From Candidatus Sumerlaeota bacterium (GTDB taxonomy: Bacteria > CG03 > SLGR01), in the NCBI GenBank assembly GCA_007136585.1, contig SLGR01000199.1, positions 1 to 17,013 on the forward strand: a stretch of DNA of 17,013 nt, in the 5' to 3' direction. Shown one piece after another: positions 1 through 6,763 of this stretch. The first letter of the stretch is position 1, and the number at the start of each line of letters is the position of its first letter. A program made the position numbers and the translations under genes. The notes under the pieces are model-generated. The model searched no databases, was not told where the DNA came from, and saw only the letters and a program-made list of their open reading frames with translations.

Positions 1-45
1 CGGGGTTCAACTAGGTAAACCCTGCGGATTTTTAAATAACTATGA

Positions 46-51
46 TATAAA
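46..51 (+). promoter_or_regulatory. possible -10 box upstream of the exbB operon
   Basis: TATAAA at 46-51, next to an overlapping TATGAT at 41-46, sits in the A/T-rich stretch before the first gene. No good -35 hexamer lies 16-18 bp upstream (the best is TGCGGA at 23-28). This is therefore only a candidate promoter for the operon that begins at 102. The real promoter could lie left of the window. Confidence 0.3.
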
Positions 52-101
52 AAGGCAGTCAGGGAAAAGGAAAAAAGACAGATAAAGGAGGTAAAGAAAA
101 T

Positions 102-713
102 ATGTTGGAATTTTTTTTAAGCGGAGGGTTCATGATGTGGCCGCTTCTCGCGGCCTCGGTTCTTACGGTGGCCATAATAATAGATAAGTTCATCTACTTT
201 AGAAACGCGGAGGTTGATGAAGAGGAACTTTTTGTCACGATCAAGGATAAGCTGAGGTCCCAGGGAGCAGAGGCGGCCATAGCCTACAGTGAGGAGGCCG
301 GAGGGCCCATAGCCGCGATCTTAAGGGCCGGGCTTGTCCAGTCCGGAAGGGACCGTTCCAAGATAGAAGAAGCTATAGAGAGAGAGGCTCTGATAGAGTT
401 TCCGAGAATGAAAAAGTTTCTTCCGGCTTTAAGCACCATAGGGAGCGTCTCTACCCTGATGGGTTTTACGGGAACCGTTATGGGTATGATAAGGGCTTTT
501 AATTCCATAGCCCGGGCGGGGACCACCTCCCCCTCCATAGTGGCGGGGGGGATAGCAGAGGCCCTTACCACCACGGCAACCGGACTTATAATCGCAATCC
601 TTGCCCTTGTCGCCTACCACTATTACACCCACCGGGCTGACCGGATACTTCTTGAGGTTGAGAAAGCCTCCAGGAACCTTATAGATATTATGGAGGAGGC
701 TTCAGGTGTTTGA
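102..713 (+). CDS. exbB: ExbB/TolQ/MotA-family proton channel protein
   Basis: Inner-membrane subunit of a proton-motive-force motor that works with ExbD and TonB (or TolR and TolA). The 203-residue protein has three predicted membrane helices: about 10-30, 108-133 and 148-172. The family signature MGFTGTVMGMIRAF lies in the second helix, and AEALTTTATGLIIAI, with its conserved Thr residues, lies in the third. Length is normal for the short ExbB/TolQ group. The ATG follows a strong ribosome binding site, AAAGGAGGT, at 84-92. The end overlaps exbD by 8 bp and tonB follows, so ExbB is a better name than TolQ; no tolB or pal is seen nearby. Family assignment is firm; the ExbB versus TolQ choice rests on context. 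Confidence 0.9.
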   Translation: MLEFFLSGGFMMWPLLAASVLTVAIIIDKFIYFRNAEVDEEELFVTIKDKLRSQGAEAAIAYSEEAGGPIAAILRAGLVQSGRDRSKIEEAIEREALIEFPRMKKFLPALSTIGSVSTLMGFTGTVMGMIRAFNSIARAGTTSPSIVAGGIAEALTTTATGLIIAILALVAYHYYTHRADRILLEVEKASRNLIDIMEEASGV

Positions 714-1116
714 CAGGTTCAAGAGACAGGAAGAATCCGGGAGCATTTTCTCCACAATGGCTCCCATGGCGGATGTGGTCTTCCTTCTTCTTATTTTCTT
801 TATGATAACCTCCGCTTTCGTTCTTGAACCCGGGATTGACGTGACACTCCCAAGGGCTGTTACTGCCGATGAACAGGCCCGGGACAGGTATGTTCTTACC
901 ATAACAAGAGACCGCACGCTTCTTCTGGATGACGAGATAGTAACTTTTGAGGAGCTTCAGGGAGAGCTGGAGAGGGCCTTTGCCGGAGACGCGGCGAGGT
1001 TCCTGGTGATAAGGGCTGACCGGGATGTTCCTCACGGTCTGGTTGTAAGGGCACTTGATACTTCCAGAAACGCCGGTGTGGATTCCCTGGCCATAGCCAC
1101 GGAGTTCCTGGACTGA
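706..1116 (+). CDS. exbD: ExbD/TolR-family biopolymer transport protein
   Basis: Partner of ExbB in the proton-driven motor, anchored in the inner membrane by one helix with a periplasmic C-terminal domain. In this 136-residue protein the helix is about residues 20-40. It carries the family pattern MADVVFLLLIFFMI, whose Asp23 matches the conserved proton-carrying aspartate. The segment after it, EPGIDVTLPRA, is the usual ExbD/TolR juxtamembrane motif. The start is GTG at 706, preceded by GGAGGAG at 692-698. It overlaps the exbB stop by 8 bp, which suggests translational coupling. Its length (about 135-140 aa) is typical. Confidence 0.9.
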   Translation: MFDRFKRQEESGSIFSTMAPMADVVFLLLIFFMITSAFVLEPGIDVTLPRAVTADEQARDRYVLTITRDRTLLLDDEIVTFEELQGELERAFAGDAARFLVIRADRDVPHGLVVRALDTSRNAGVDSLAIATEFLD

Positions 1117-1129
1117 GATCCGGGGGGTA

Positions 1130-1810
1130 ATGAGCTTCACAAAAAGCATACTCATATCTGCTGCGATACACGGAGCGCTTATTGCGCTTATCCCGGGTAT
1201 CGGGTTTCGGGACGATACCCCGGAATGGGTGGAGGTCTCGCTCATTACCTTTCCCGACACCAGGGAGAGGGTGCCCGATATGCCCCCGGGTGACGAGGTT
1301 CCCCCGGAGCCTTTAAGGAGCCTTCCTGACCCGGAGCCCCCGGATATTCCCGATCCGCCTGAAGATGCGGTTATGGGGGTTCCGATGGAAGAAAGTCACG
1401 CGCGTATGCCGGAGTTTGATGAAGAAAGGGATATATCTCCCGTAAGGAGTGAGCCCCGGCAGCGTCCCCTTCCCGGAAGAAGAGAGAGGGAGGGTGTGCT
1501 GGACACGGAAGGAACTGACGCGGAGGAGATTGTCTCCGGACCGGTCTCAAGAAGGAATATACTTAGAAAAATAAAACCCGATTACCCTGCCTGGGCTGAA
1601 GAGGCCGGGGTTGAGGGTGAGGTTAAGCTGAGGTTCTGGGTATCCCCTGAGGGAAGGGTGACTGAGGTGGAGCTGGAGAGGACATCCGGGTATCCGGATT
1701 TTGATTCCAGGGCGATGGAGGCCCTGAAGAAGTATATCTTTTCTCCGCTCTCAGCCGATGAGGAAAGAAAGGACCAGTGGGGAACGATAACAATAATGTA
1801 CAGGCTCTGA
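1130..1810 (+). CDS. tonB: TonB-family energy transducer
   Basis: TonB-type protein that links the ExbBD motor to outer-membrane transporters across the periplasm. The 226 residues show the classic order. A short cytoplasmic start leads into a membrane helix (about 5-22). A Pro/Glu/Asp-rich stretch (about 42-90, with repeated P-E-P and D-P pairs) and a charged linker follow. The C-terminal TonB domain (about 143-226) contains PDYPAWAEEAGVEGEVKLRF and a TSGYPDFDSRAMEAL segment. The start ATG at 1130 has a G-rich binding site (GGGGGGT) just upstream and lies 13 bp after exbD. No TonB-dependent receptor is in the window, so the cargo is unknown; a TolA-like role is possible but less likely. Confidence 0.88.
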   Translation: MSFTKSILISAAIHGALIALIPGIGFRDDTPEWVEVSLITFPDTRERVPDMPPGDEVPPEPLRSLPDPEPPDIPDPPEDAVMGVPMEESHARMPEFDEERDISPVRSEPRQRPLPGRREREGVLDTEGTDAEEIVSGPVSRRNILRKIKPDYPAWAEEAGVEGEVKLRFWVSPEGRVTEVELERTSGYPDFDSRAMEALKKYIFSPLSADEERKDQWGTITIMYRL

Positions 1811-2580
1811 GACCTGTTTTCCGCCGTGCGGCAGAGGAGATGGCGGAGAGAGCCGGAGAGCTTCTTCTTAGAGAATTCCTGAAACCCAGGAATATATCCT
1901 TCAAGGGGAGAATAGATCTTGTTACTGAGATGGACCGGGAGAGCGAGAACCTTATAAAAAGAATGGTAAGTGAAAGATTTCCGGACCACGGGGTCCTGGC
2001 AGAGGAGACCGGGGAAAGTTTAGGGTCTGCGCCCTTCAGGTGGGTAATTGATCCACTTGACGGTACGACCAATTATGCTCACGGGTTCCCCTTTTTCTGC
2101 GTCTCGGTAGCTGTTGAAGAGGAGAGCAAAGGAACGGCTGCCGGGGCCGTATACGCCCCTTACCTGAGGGAAATGTACTCGGCTTCCTCAGGGGGCGGTG
2201 CGACCCTTAACGGAGAACCTGTGAGAGTCAGCCTCAGCAGTTCTCTGGAGGAATCGGTCGTTGCCACGGGGTTTCCTTATAATATAAGAGAGACGGGAGC
2301 GAATATTGAGTATTTCACCCGGTTTCTGTACCGGGCCCGCGCGGTAAGGCGCCCCGGCTCCGCGGCCTTGGATCTATGCGCGGTGGCGGCGGGGCGTTTT
2401 GACGGGTTCTGGGAGCTTGACCTTAACCCCTGGGATACCGCCGCCGGGGAACTTATCGTGAGGGAGGCCGGGGGAGAGATCACGCGTATTGATGGTTCTC
2501 CCTATACCCCGTACGATAAGACCGTACTGGCCTCAAACGGCTTAATACACACTCAGATGCTGGAGGTTTTGAAAGGATAA
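1777..2580 (+). CDS. inositol monophosphatase-family phosphatase
   Basis: Mg2+-dependent, Li+-sensitive sugar-phosphatase fold (SuhB/IMPase/archaeal FBPase family). Motifs are clear. AEETGES (about 75-81) supplies metal-binding acidic residues, IDPLDGTTNYAHGFP (91-104) is motif 1, and NPWDTAAGELIVREAGG (217-233) is motif 2. The 267-residue length is normal. The start given is GTG at 1777 with AAAGGA just upstream, so the gene overlaps tonB by 34 bp. The first ten residues (MGNDNNNVQA) look like out-of-frame tonB tail, so CTG at 1807, overlapping the tonB TGA as CTGA, is a real alternative. The substrate cannot be read from sequence; myo-inositol-1-phosphate and fructose-1,6-bisphosphate are both known in the family. 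Translation continues into trxB one base after the stop. Confidence 0.88.
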   Translation: MGNDNNNVQALRPVFRRAAEEMAERAGELLLREFLKPRNISFKGRIDLVTEMDRESENLIKRMVSERFPDHGVLAEETGESLGSAPFRWVIDPLDGTTNYAHGFPFFCVSVAVEEESKGTAAGAVYAPYLREMYSASSGGGATLNGEPVRVSLSSSLEESVVATGFPYNIRETGANIEYFTRFLYRARAVRRPGSAALDLCAVAAGRFDGFWELDLNPWDTAAGELIVREAGGEITRIDGSPYTPYDKTVLASNGLIHTQMLEVLKG

Positions 2581-2581
2581 A

Positions 2582-3517
2582 ATGGATAAAAAAATATATG
2601 ATATCGCTGTTATAGGAGGCGGTCCGGCGGGGCTTACCGCCGCCCTGTACTCTTCAAGGGCCGGTATGAAGACGGTTCTTCTGGAGAAAGCGCAGCCCGG
2701 GGGACAGCTCTGGTGGTCAGAGAAGATTGAAAATTATCCAGGGTTTCCCGAGGGGGTGGCAAGCGGGGAGCTGGCCTCACGTATGAGGGAGCAGGCGGAG
2801 AAGTTCGGCGCCGAGGTGCTAACCGCTGAACTCCTGGAGATCGGCGATGCGGAGGAGGGGGTTTTTACCCTGCGCGTCTCAGGCAGCGGCGGGGAAATCC
2901 TCTCCCGCTGCGTTATAGCCGCCTGCGGGGCGAAGATGAAACAGATCGGCGTTCCGGGAGAGAAGAAGCTCTCCGGTAAAGGGGTCTCCTACTGCGCCGT
3001 ATGCGACGGGCCTCTTTTTAAAGGAAAGAAGGTGGCGGTCATAGGGGGCGGAACCGCGGCCTGCGAGGAAGCCGTATTCCTATCAAGGTTTGCCTCCGAG
3101 GTATACCTTGTGCACAGACGCCCGAGACTCCGGGCTGTCGGAAGAGCGGTTGACCGGGTAAACGAAACGGATAATATAAAGCTTATGCTTGATAAGAGGC
3201 TCGTAAGGATAAACGGGGGAGAAACCGTGGAGTCCCTTGAATTTGAAGACGGATCCCTTCTGGAGACAGACGGGGTTTTTATATTCGCGGGTCTGGATCC
3301 TTCCACCGGCGCTCTGGAGAAAACGGTAGATACCCGCGAAGGTTTTATACTTACGGACGAATCTTTAAGGAGTTCGCGCTCCGGTATATACGTTGCAGGA
3401 GACTGCAGGTACGGGGCCCTCAGGCAGGTGGTCTCGGCCTGCGGCGAGGGCGCGGCGGCGGCGGAGCAGGCAAGGGCATACGTGGAAAAACTGAAAGGTG
3501 AGGCTTATGATTGGTGA
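2582..3517 (+). CDS. trxB: thioredoxin-disulfide reductase (NADPH)
   Basis: Cytoplasmic flavoprotein that passes electrons from NADPH through FAD and a disulfide to thioredoxin. The 311 residues carry the FAD-binding GGGPAG (12-17), the redox pair CAVC (Cys137/Cys140) followed by DG, a second dinucleotide fold GGGTAACEEA (154-163), the NADPH 2'-phosphate motif HRRPRLRA (177-184), and the FAD-contacting AGDCRYGALRQVV (271-283). The usual acidic residue of GGGDSA/GGGDTA is absent, giving GGGTAA, but HRRxxxRA supports NADPH use. ATG at 2582 is preceded by AAAGGA and lies one base after the preceding gene. The gene overlaps apgM by 11 bp. Confidence 0.95.
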   Translation: MDKKIYDIAVIGGGPAGLTAALYSSRAGMKTVLLEKAQPGGQLWWSEKIENYPGFPEGVASGELASRMREQAEKFGAEVLTAELLEIGDAEEGVFTLRVSGSGGEILSRCVIAACGAKMKQIGVPGEKKLSGKGVSYCAVCDGPLFKGKKVAVIGGGTAACEEAVFLSRFASEVYLVHRRPRLRAVGRAVDRVNETDNIKLMLDKRLVRINGGETVESLEFEDGSLLETDGVFIFAGLDPSTGALEKTVDTREGFILTDESLRSSRSGIYVAGDCRYGALRQVVSACGEGAAAAEQARAYVEKLKGEAYDW

Positions 3518-4715
3518 AGAAAAAATAAGGCGGCTGGCGGTTAAGAACAGCGCAAAGATACTACTTATAGTATTAGACGGCGTAGGAGATATCCCGTCTG
3601 CGGGGGGAGGGACCGCGCTTGAGGAAGCCAGCACCCCCAATCTTGATGCTCTGGCGGGCGAATCCCAGCTGGGACTTACGGTCCCGGTTGATATAGGCAT
3701 AACACCGGGCTCCGGCCCCGCGCATGTTTCGCTTTTCGGGTACGACCCGCTCAAACACGAGATAGGAAGGGGAGTCCTGGAGGCGCTCGGGGTTGGGGTT
3801 GAGCTCACCCCGGAGGATCTCGCGGCCCGGGCGAACTTTGCCACCCGAGACGAAAACGGGGTAATAACCGACCGCCGGGCAGGGAGGATCCCGACTAAAG
3901 AGAACGAGCGGCTCTGCGCGATGATAAACGGATCCATGGGAGATATAGGGGACGTGAGAGTAAAGGTCTATCCCGGGAAGGAACACAGGTTTGTCGTTGT
4001 CTTTTCCGGCCCGGGTCTTTCAGACAGCCTTTATGACGCTGATCCCCAGGAGACCGGAAAGAAAGAGAAGTTCGTAGAGTCTTCCGACCCCGCCTCTGAG
4101 AAGGCCCGGGATACGGCAAACGAGTTCATAAAGCGGCTTCAGGAAATACTGAAGGACGAAGCTCCGGCAAACACCTGTCTTCTTAGGGGGATAGCGAAAT
4201 CTCCGGACATACTTAAGATGCAGGAACTGTACGGTCTAACTCCCTGCGCTATAGCCACCTACCCGATGTACAAGGGGCTGGCCAGGCTGGTGGGGATGGA
4301 TATAGCCGAAGGTGTCAGTACCGTGGAGGAAGAGATAAGGGAACTCTCAAAGAGGTTCAGCGAATATGATTTTTTCTATATGCACGTTAAAAAGACAGAT
4401 TCATACGGGGAGGACGGGAACCTGGAATCAAAGATAAAGGAGATAGAGGAGTTTGACAGGCTTCTTCCCCGTATACTTGAACTGAACCCCGAAGTGCTTT
4501 GTATAACCTCAGACCATTCTACCCCCGCTGTTATGAAATCGCATTCCTGGCATCCGAACCCGATCCTTATAAAAGGACCTCATATGCGTAGGCAGGAGGC
4601 TTCAGGGTTCAGCGAGAACAGCTGCCTGAAGGGTGTGCTGGGGAGTTTTTACGCTAAGGATGTCATGCAGCTCCTGATGTCCCATGCGGGTAAACTCAGT
4701 AAATACGGGGCATAA
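3507..4715 (+). CDS. apgM: 2,3-bisphosphoglycerate-independent phosphoglycerate mutase, archaeal type
   Basis: Interconverts 3-phosphoglycerate and 2-phosphoglycerate in glycolysis/gluconeogenesis; a metalloenzyme of the alkaline phosphatase superfamily. Visible motifs are the metal-binding LLIVLDGVGD and TPNLDALA near the N-terminus, GITPGSGPAHVSLFGYDP holding the expected phosphorylated Ser region, FFYMHVKKTDSYGEDGN, and the C-terminal metal site CITSDHSTPAVMKSHSW. At about 402 residues it has ApgM size, shorter than the ~510-residue GpmI type. I chose ATG at 3507 over GTG at 3498 because it is the stronger codon and has GGTGAGG/AAAGG just upstream. It overlaps trxB by 11 bp. Enolase, which acts next, is at 12737 in a separate transcription unit. 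Confidence 0.93.
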   Translation: MIGEEKIRRLAVKNSAKILLIVLDGVGDIPSAGGGTALEEASTPNLDALAGESQLGLTVPVDIGITPGSGPAHVSLFGYDPLKHEIGRGVLEALGVGVELTPEDLAARANFATRDENGVITDRRAGRIPTKENERLCAMINGSMGDIGDVRVKVYPGKEHRFVVVFSGPGLSDSLYDADPQETGKKEKFVESSDPASEKARDTANEFIKRLQEILKDEAPANTCLLRGIAKSPDILKMQELYGLTPCAIATYPMYKGLARLVGMDIAEGVSTVEEEIRELSKRFSEYDFFYMHVKKTDSYGEDGNLESKIKEIEEFDRLLPRILELNPEVLCITSDHSTPAVMKSHSWHPNPILIKGPHMRRQEASGFSENSCLKGVLGSFYAKDVMQLLMSHAGKLSKYGA

Positions 4716-4734
4716 AAAGGCGCGGGAAAATATC

Positions 4735-4766
4735 TTGATAGATAATAATCTTTATGTTAGTATAAT
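4735..4766 (+). promoter_or_regulatory. possible promoter for the PPIC lipoprotein-surA operon
   Basis: A consensus TATAAT lies at 4761-4766 in the 148-bp gap after apgM. The best -35 match, TTGATA at 4735-4740, is 20 bp away, wider than the ideal 17. The A/T-rich setting and the position before a new tight gene group support a promoter, but the spacing lowers certainty. Confidence 0.45.
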
Positions 4767-4797
4767 GTTTCGGTTGGTTGAGTAGAAATATATATAC

Positions 4798-4840
4798 CCG
4801 CTGCTTTGGCGCCGGTATCTGCCGGAAACCGCGCAGCGGG
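4798..4840 (+). repeat. inverted repeat in the 5' leader of the PPIC lipoprotein gene
   Basis: CCCGCTGC at 4798-4805 pairs perfectly with GCAGCGGG at 4833-4840. The loop itself can form a smaller GC-rich helix (two CCGG copies around 4812-4825). No T-run follows, so it is not a typical terminator. It lies downstream of the possible promoter and 23 bp before the start codon, so it would be a stable hairpin in the mRNA leader. Confidence 0.55.
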
Positions 4841-4863
4841 GCGGCCTTAAAGGGTATTTTATA

Positions 4864-5727
4864 ATGAAAGAGATAAAAATTTTTACGGTTATTGCTGCAT
4901 TTCTTCTTGCAGGTTCAGGGTGCGCTGAACGCGAACCCGCGGTTGCCCATGTCGGGCGCCGCAGGATAACCGTTAGTGATTTTAAACAGCGACTTGAAGA
5001 GGTCCCGTCTTATTACAGGGGTTTTATCGCGACTGAGGGAGGTAAACGCCAGTACCTCTCGGGTATGATAAAGGAGGAGATACTTCTTCATAAGGCCCTG
5101 GATGAGAACCTGCACAGAAGGCCGGATATAGCAAGGCGCCTTGAGGAAGTTAGGCGGGAGGTTCTTCTGGCCGCCGCGATAAACCACCTCCATAATGAAG
5201 AGATAAAGGTCTCAGATCAGGAGATAAGGGATTATTTTGAGAAGCACAGGGAGGAGTTTGCGGACCCGGTTCAGCTAAAGGTAAGCCATATACTTTTAAG
5301 TAACGAGAACCGCGCCCGTGAGGTGCTTCAGAAGCTTAGAAGGGGAGCTTCTTTTGAGAAACTTGCCCGGGAGAACTCCATAGATACCTTTACCGCAGTA
5401 AACGGAGGGGATATGGGGTTTATCGAGAGAGGGGATATGCCCCCGGAGTTTGAGGAACCGGTATTCAGTCTTCAAAGCGTTGGGGAAATAAGCGATGTCA
5501 TAAAGACACCTTACGGATATCATATAGTTAAACTTACCGGAAGGAAGCGGGGCCGGGCTGAATCATTTGAAGATGCCAGGGAGAATATAAAAAGACGGCT
5601 TGAACAGCAGAAGATAAACGAACTTCTGGACAGATACCACAGGGAACTGAACGTAAGGATAGATAACAGCGTATTAAGAGAGGTTGAGATAGAGGACGGC
5701 AGATCTGAGGAGTCACCCGGAGATTAA
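4864..5727 (+). CDS. PPIC-type peptidyl-prolyl isomerase, probable lipoprotein
   Basis: Exported folding helper of the parvulin type (PrsA/SurA-like). The N-terminus has the charged-hydrophobic pattern of a lipoprotein signal, with LLAGSGC putting Cys20 at the anchor site. The lipobox is imperfect because Gly sits at -3. Residues about 30-130 form a helical SurA_N-like region. The parvulin domain spans about 136-228, with VSHILLSNENRA, a GGDMGFIERGDMPPEFE loop and TPYGYHIVKLTGR. At 287 residues it is a normal single-domain member. ATG at 4864 follows AAAGGG. The SurA-like gene lies 40 bp downstream, so the two probably act on the same envelope clients. Confidence 0.87.
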   Translation: MKEIKIFTVIAAFLLAGSGCAEREPAVAHVGRRRITVSDFKQRLEEVPSYYRGFIATEGGKRQYLSGMIKEEILLHKALDENLHRRPDIARRLEEVRREVLLAAAINHLHNEEIKVSDQEIRDYFEKHREEFADPVQLKVSHILLSNENRAREVLQKLRRGASFEKLARENSIDTFTAVNGGDMGFIERGDMPPEFEEPVFSLQSVGEISDVIKTPYGYHIVKLTGRKRGRAESFEDARENIKRRLEQQKINELLDRYHRELNVRIDNSVLREVEIEDGRSEESPGD

Positions 5728-5767
5728 GAAACTCCGGAATTTATTTCAGGAGGAAATTCTTATAGCT

Positions 5768-6763
5768 ATGAATATAAAAGTAAAAAAAAGAAACCTTTCA
5801 GGGGCTCTCTACGCAGCCCTGCTTATAGGGTTGCTTTCATTAACCCCTTCCGAGGGAAGTGCGGAGGAGGTTGTAGACAGGGTTGTGGCCAGGGTAAATG
5901 ACGAGGTAATACTTCTCTCGGAGTTCAATCAGCGGGCCGCACCCGTTTTAGGGGAGTTTGAACAGATGTTTGAAGGCCCCGACAAGGAGGAGCGTTCCAT
6001 AGAGCTTCAAATGGAGATGCTTGACCAGATGATAGATGAAAGGCTTCTCCTTCAGAAGGCCCGGGAGAAAGATATCAGTGTCTCTTCTTCCGAGATAGAC
6101 CAGGGGGTTGATGAGATAAGGAACAGGTTTTCAAGCGAGATGGAGTTTCAGAACGAGATAACCCGCCAGGGGTTTACCGAACAGGAGTTCCGCGAGAATA
6201 TCAGGGACCAGATGATGGTCATAAAACTCATCAACCAGGAGGTAAGGGACAAGATTCCCCCTCCGACTGAGGAGGAGGCACGTGAGTACTACGAGGCCAA
6301 TAGAGAGGATATGGTTACCCCTGAGAGGGTGGGAGCCAGGCATATCCTCATAAGGATAACAGACGACAGGCCTCAGGAGGAGGCGCAGGAGAAGGCCCGG
6401 GAGGTATATGAGAAAGTCGCAGAGGATCCGTCTATGTTCAGCGATTACGCTGAAGAGTACTCCGAAGGTCCTTCCGCCCAGGCCGGTGGCGATCTTGGTT
6501 ATTTTGCCAGAGGCGAGATGGTCAGCGAGTTTGAGGATGTGGCATTCGGCCTTGACGTAGGGGATATCTCGGAGCCGTTTATGACCAGGTTCGGGTACCA
6601 TATCGTAAGGGTTACCGGGCGCGAAGGAAGCGAAAGACGGACGTACTCCGAGGTACGGGACAGGCTCAAGAATATGCTTTACCAGATGCGTATGGAAGAG
6701 GAGTATGAAAAATTTCTAAGGGACCTCCGTGATGAGGCCAGGATAACAAGGAGCCTTTTCTGA
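5768..6763 (+). CDS. surA: SurA-like periplasmic chaperone with one PPIC domain
   Basis: Periplasmic chaperone and prolyl isomerase, expected to help outer-membrane proteins fold. The 331 residues begin with a basic, then hydrophobic signal peptide (about 1-32, likely cut after EGSA). A SurA_N domain follows, opening with VARVNDEVILLSEF (40-53) and continuing with helices to about 180. One parvulin domain spans about 187-285 (GARHILIRI, AGGDLGYFARGEM, TRFGYHIVRVTGR). E. coli SurA has two parvulin domains, so this is the shorter form. AGGAGG precedes the ATG. The symbol rests on domain order and on the pdxA-rsmA neighbours downstream. Its TGA stop overlaps the probable CTG start of the next gene. 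Confidence 0.85.
   Translation: MNIKVKKRNLSGALYAALLIGLLSLTPSEGSAEEVVDRVVARVNDEVILLSEFNQRAAPVLGEFEQMFEGPDKEERSIELQMEMLDQMIDERLLLQKAREKDISVSSSEIDQGVDEIRNRFSSEMEFQNEITRQGFTEQEFRENIRDQMMVIKLINQEVRDKIPPPTEEEAREYYEANREDMVTPERVGARHILIRITDDRPQEEAQEKAREVYEKVAEDPSMFSDYAEEYSEGPSAQAGGDLGYFARGEMVSEFEDVAFGLDVGDISEPFMTRFGYHIVRVTGREGSERRTYSEVRDRLKNMLYQMRMEEEYEKFLRDLRDEARITRSLF
6748..6762 (+). promoter_or_regulatory. ribosome binding site and CTG start of the UDPGP-family gene
   Basis: AAGGAG at 6748-6753 stands 6 bp before CTG at 6760-6762, which overlaps the surA stop as CTGA. The downstream reading frame is open from 6736, after an in-frame TGA at 6733-6735. It contains no ATG, GTG or TTG until 6988. The spacing and overlap make CTG the best start; ATT at 6766 or 6775 would be alternatives. 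Confidence 0.6.

Noticed and set aside
688-1260. Long open frames antisense to exbD/tonB and similar ones under other genes
   Set aside because: They are shadows of well-supported genes, with no ribosome binding sites or recognisable protein motifs.
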